DNA of 64,000 bases from Mangifera indica (Eukaryota > Streptophyta > Magnoliopsida > Sapindales > Anacardiaceae), in assembly GCF_011075055.1 (NCBI RefSeq), contig NC_058154.1:8625620-8689619 (forward strand). The letters run 5' to 3'. This document shows, piece by piece, positions 59,956 to 64,000 of the stretch (positions are counted from its first letter, which is position 1; each line of letters starts with the position of its first letter). Under the pieces are notes generated by a model. That model had not been told where the DNA came from. It worked only from the letters and a program-made list of their open reading frames with translations, and made no database searches. Both the position numbers and the translations under genes were made by a program.

Positions 59956-62876
59956 GGGATATTAATTAAAATAGGCAACAACATTCCCGCCTAAACATTT
60001 TTCGGTAATAATTTTGACGTTTTACTTTTTTAAGCAAATTGTTATTTTCAATCCAAAAATACGCCTTGTCTAATTTCTCAAACGCAATGATTGCTTTTCG
60101 CCGATTAATTGATTTCCTTTCACGAAAAACATTAAGATTAAATTATCTGTAATGAATAAAATTTATAAATTGAAAAACAGATTAATTTTTTTATAAAATA
60201 ATTGATTCATATATATAAAAAATAATAGATATATACATTTTTCTTAAAACGGTGCGTTTTCTTCTCAAACAGGTTGCGTGAAGAGATGCGGGAATTTGGA
60301 AAGGGATGCGGGAAGGGAATGGGTGCGTTAAGAGATGCAAAAATTTGAAAAAGGGAGCGGAAATCTTGTAAAGGGGTGCGGATGCAAGTGCAGGAATGGG
60401 GGTGTGGGAGAATTATAATATATATTAATATATTATATATTAATACATATTATATTATATTAATATATAATATAACAAAGGGTGCAGAAATTTGAAAAGG
60501 GGTGTAGATGCGGGTGCTAGAATTTGGTAACGGGTGCAGGAAGGGAATGGGTGCGTTACGAGATGCGAAAATTTGAAAAACGGTGTGGAAATGGTGCGAA
60601 AATTTGGAAAAGGGTGCGGATGCGGGTGCGAAAATTTGGTAAGGGGTGCATGAAGGGAATGGGTGTATTAAGAGATGCAGAAATTTGAAAAAAAGTGCGA
60701 AAATTTGGAAAGGGGTCCGGATGCGGGTGCGGGAATTTGGCAAGGGGTGAGGGTGCATGCGAGCGGGTGTGCGTGCGCTGGTGCTTGCAGGTGTGGGAAT
60801 TCGGTAAGGGGTGCGGGTGAGGGCGCGCGCACGCACGCTGGTGCGTGGGTGAGGGCGGGCTCTCTGGTGCGACGTGCGGGCGCACGCGCACTGGTACTGC
60901 CTGCGTGCAGGCGTGCACTCTGACACTGCGTGAGTGCGGGTGCGGGAACGGGTGCGACAACTTTTGAAAGAGTGCGATAGTTTCTGAAAGGGTGCGACAG
61001 TTGCTGAAATGGTGCGTGGAACTGTGCGGCAACTCACTGCGTGGAATATATATTAATATATTATATATTAACACATATTATATTATATCATATTAATATA
61101 TAATATTTATATAATATAACAAAGGGTGCGGAAATCTTGTAAAGGGGTGCGGATGCGGGTGCGGGAATTTGGTAAAGGGTGCGGGACTTTGGTAAAGGGT
61201 GCGTGTGCATGCAAGCGGGCGTGCAAGCGCTGGCGCTGCGTGCGGGAATGGGGATGCGGGTATGGGTGCGTGACGGTGCATTGGTGTAGGCCCGCACGTG
61301 CACTGGCACTGTGTGCGTATGGGTGTGGGCCCGCACGTACGCTGGCACTACCTGCGTGTGGGTGTGGGGGCACCAGCGCGCGCACACCCATACCTACGCA
61401 CCACCGCGCACCCGTACCCGCACGCAGTGGCAGCGCGTGCGCGCCCACTCGTATTCACACGCACCCCTTACCAAATTCCTACACCCGCATCCGCACCCCT
61501 TTACAAGATTTCGGCACCCTTTGTTATATTATATAAATATTATATATTAATATAATATAATATAATATGTGTTAATATATAATATATTAATATATATTCC
61601 ACGCAGTGAGTTGTCGCACAGTTCCACGCACCATTTCAGCAAATGTCGCACCCTTTAAGAAAATGCCACACCCTTTCAGAAATTTCTGCACCCTTTCAGA
61701 AAATGCCACACCCTTTCACGCACCTGCCATGCTTGCCACACCCTTTCAGCAAATCCCACACCCTTTCAAAAGCTTCGCACCCTTTCAGAAGTTGTCGCAC
61801 CTTTTCTACAATTGTGACACACTTTCAGAAACTGTCGCACCCTTTTAGAAGTTGCTGCACCCTTTCTGCAGTTGCCGCACTCTTTCAAAAACTACCACAC
61901 CCTTTTCGCACCCTTACAGAAGTTACTACACCCTTTTTCTGTACCCTTACAGAAGCTACCACACCCTTTCTGAACCCTTTTAGAAACTGTCGCACCCTTT
62001 TTGTAATTGTCACACTTTTCAGAAACTATCGCACCCTTTCCATAATTATCGCACCTTTCAAAAATTGTCGCACCCTTTTTGCACCATTTCAAAAGTTGCC
62101 GCTCCCTTTCCGTAATTGTTGCACCCTTTCAGAAACTCATACCTTTTCAGAAACTACCGCACCCTTTCAGTAATTCCCACACCCTTTCAGAAATTGTCGC
62201 ACCCTTACAGAAGCTGTAGCACCCTTTCAGAAATTGTCGCACCCTTTCTGTAATTGTCGCACCTTTTCAAAAACTGTCGCACCCTTTCAAAAAATGTCGC
62301 ACCCTTTTCGCAATTGCCGCACCCTTTTCGAAATTCCCGCACCTGTTTCCATATTCCCGCACCCACACCCCTTTCCACAAGAAAACACACCATTTCAAGG
62401 AAAACATACCGTTTTCTATATATGCATTGTTTCCTATATAAAAGAATCAATTATTTTATAAAAATTAATATGTTTTTCAATTTATAAATTTTATTCATTA
62501 CAGATAATTTAGAAAAGAACTTAACATTTTCGATATATAACAATCAATTATTTTATAAAATATTAATCTATTTTTTAATTTATAAATTTTATTCATTACA
62601 AATAATTTAAAGAAAAACGTTATATTTTATATAAGAATAAATTATTTTATAAAATATTAATCTGTTTTTTAATTTATAAATATTATGATAGTTTAATCTT
62701 AATGCTTTTCGTGAAAGGAAAGTAAATAATCGGGAAAATGCTACGGTAAAGTGAGAAATTAGACGAAGGGTATTTTTAGAATGAAAATAATGGTTTGCTT
62801 AAAAAGGTAAAATGTAAAAATTGTTACTGAAAAAGGTTTAGACGGAAATGCAGTTGCCTATTTTAATTAATATCCC
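59956..62876. mobile_element. Foldback Mutator-like element 2 with internal minisatellites
   Basis: The termini match element 1 (GGGATATTAATTAAAATAG and its complement), with a perfect 9-bp direct repeat TACCAATCC at 59947-59955 and 62877-62885. Subterminal sequence is alignable with element 1 (ACGTTTTACTTTTTTAAGC, AATCTTAATG). The left side holds forward arrays of GGGTGCGGGAATTTGGTAA-type units (60240-60410, 60480-61040, 61120-61370). The right side holds reversed units of about 20 bp (GCACCCTTTCAGAAATTGTC type) from 61370-61515 and 61605-62370, roughly 35 in the last block. Short TA palindromes separate the blocks (60418-60475, 61048-61115, 61520-61600). No transposase frame is present. Long frames such as 61643-62173 are repetitive (SHPFRNCRTLSE-like) and not considered genes. 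Confidence 0.85.
60720..61460. repeat. GC- and CpG-rich core of foldback element 2
   Basis: This stretch is rich in GCGCGC, GTGCG and CACGC words (for example GAGGGCGCGCGCACGCACGC near 60810) in a window that is otherwise very AT-rich. It surrounds the symmetry centre near 61370, where the array orientation flips. Confidence 0.75.
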
Positions 62877-63146
62877 TACCAATCCTCCATCCATCCTACC
62901 CTTACACATACATGAACTACCCATGGAGATTTCAAAATTTCTTTGTGGATTATTACTATTTGATGATTGATTGATGATCTTTGTTGCTTGATTTGTATCT
63001 TGTGATGCTTGGTTTATTGAATCAAAGATGTTAGGTTGTGATCGTTTTAGATATTTTGTCGTTATCAGTTGATTGTGTGTGAGGGCTTCAATGGCTTGAT
63101 GAGTTGCTAGTGGTTGTTCCCACATGTGGTTGCCTTTCTCCAACAA
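62872..63146 (-). other. Open frame ending at the insertion point of element 2
   Basis: A minus-strand frame of about 90 codons begins with a TTG 3 nt after the better ATG-like context and is Asn/Gln/Ser-rich (for example KIINQSSNSNNPQRN). It ends with RMDGGLV at the 9-bp target site. Across the element, the host sequence would continue GGATTG/GTAAGAAC, a good donor. It could be an exon interrupted at its splice donor, or chance. No family was recognised. Confidence 0.25.
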
Positions 63147-64000
63147 GTATGGTGGCTTTGGTTTTTTGTTTATATTCGATATTATTGCTTTTGTTATAGT
63201 TAGGATGATTCAATATATTTTGCTGGATGATCAATATTTTGTTTGTAACGTAATTTAGTTTTGTTTGAAATGATACATTGATTAAGATTTCTTATCATAT
63301 TAGGATAATTTTTTTATTATATTAGTTTGGAATAATTCAATCATCAAATGACAATCATTCAAGAAGGATAAAATGGTAATTTACTCTAAAACCAAAAAGT
63401 AGATATCGGATGGGCAAAGAAATTTCAAACTTCAAAGGATGGAAAAGTTATCTCATCATAGTTTGGGTGGAACATTAAATTTAACCTTAATAAAATGGCC
63501 GTCCTATCCCCAGTATTATTTTAATTAAATTTGCATTGATTTCTCCTTCAAAAAATTAATTTGATTAGTTGCATGTGGGTATTGGCCAAAGGCGACGTCT
63601 TTCCACTAATATTTAATTATGATTAAAGGCAGTAATTTGTGATTAACTTTGTGTGACCAAATATATATATTTTATTTAAGAGAGTTTTTAGTGGAGTTGT
63701 TCTGACGTAGACTAACTACATTAATAATATTTTTTTATTGAAAAATCAAACTTGCTTTTTTTTTTTTTTTTAAATTACCGAGATAAGAACAAGCAAGTAT
63801 TTTCACTATTAATAAATTTTGCAAAATAAAAAAATAAACTCTTTACATAAACCTATACATATTAAATACAAAAGTTTAACATTTTTAATAAATTTGAAAA
63901 CTTACATTTATATCCTAAAAACCGGTTACCAATCATTGTTATTGGTGATTGAATCATCATGCCAAAACTATTAAAAAAGGCAAAGAGGTGTGACAAAAAC
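63147..64000. other. Right-edge intergenic DNA
   Basis: AT-rich DNA with no recognised gene. Sequence near 63400-63490 (GATGGGCAAAGAAATTTC, AGTTTGGGTGGAA) resembles the right arms of the GGCCAAAAG MITEs. A poly-T tract lies near 63758-63772. Confidence 0.45.

Noticed and set aside
60450..61037. Arg/Thr/Pro-rich frame of 195 codons on the minus strand
   Set aside because: Product of the CpG-rich array. No promoter, intron or homologue suggested.
61643..62173. 176-codon frame of SHPFRNCRTLSE-like repeats
   Set aside because: Same cause in element 2. The unit is not a fixed multiple of three, so the pattern drifts between frames.

Overview
This window is AT-rich nuclear DNA of a higher plant, most likely a woody eudicot; the species cannot be named from the sequence. 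The evidence is intron-split genes with plant-specific products (class IV chitinase, PPR protein, NTMC2-type SMP/C2 protein, organelle-targeted nuclease), plant-type splice sites, Copia-type retrotransposon wreckage, many MITEs and long (TA)n tracts.

Layout. 1-18.4 kb: a segment carrying a two-exon class IV chitinase gene (minus strand) is present twice in the same orientation (about 0.7-4.96 kb and 10.5-17.2 kb). Both genes are open and differ by two residues. Between the copies lie a decayed Copia element, a 0.3-kb tandem repeat and MITEs. The second copy carries a 2.4-kb foldback transposon (11295-13697). 18.4-24 kb: repeats, an LTR-like sequence (21.24-22.5 kb) also present at the left window edge, and Copia and MITE pieces. 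24.8-26.7 kb: a three-exon gene for a plastid-type one-helix membrane protein, with two in-frame stops in exon 2. 29.5-32.6 kb: an eight-exon gene for a trigger-factor-type ribosome-binding domain protein, with a 14-nt microexon and a GC-AG intron. 33.8-47.8 kb (minus): a Pol I-like 5'-3' exonuclease gene with 15 coding exons, one of only 19 nt, and a 5.7-kb intron stuffed with Copia and TIR elements. 49.6-49.96 kb: remnant of a callose synthase 3' end. 50.2-51.4 kb: an intact intronless PPR gene. 52.1-57.7 kb (minus): a 12-exon NTMC2T6-like SMP/C2 protein gene, convergent with the PPR gene. 57.9-64 kb: MITEs and a second foldback transposon (59956-62876).

The most unusual structure is the pair of foldback elements. 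They share GGGATATTAATTAAAATAG termini, have 9-10 bp target duplications and no transposase frame, and their inverted arms are filled with minisatellites of about 20 bp built on GGGTGCG, broken by (TA)n palindromes. They look like non-autonomous Mutator-type foldback elements. The host genes are unrelated housekeeping or defence genes; no operon-like or clustered pathway is visible.

Exon boundaries were worked out by hand from reading frame, splice consensus and remembered family sequence; no alignment or transcript data were available.
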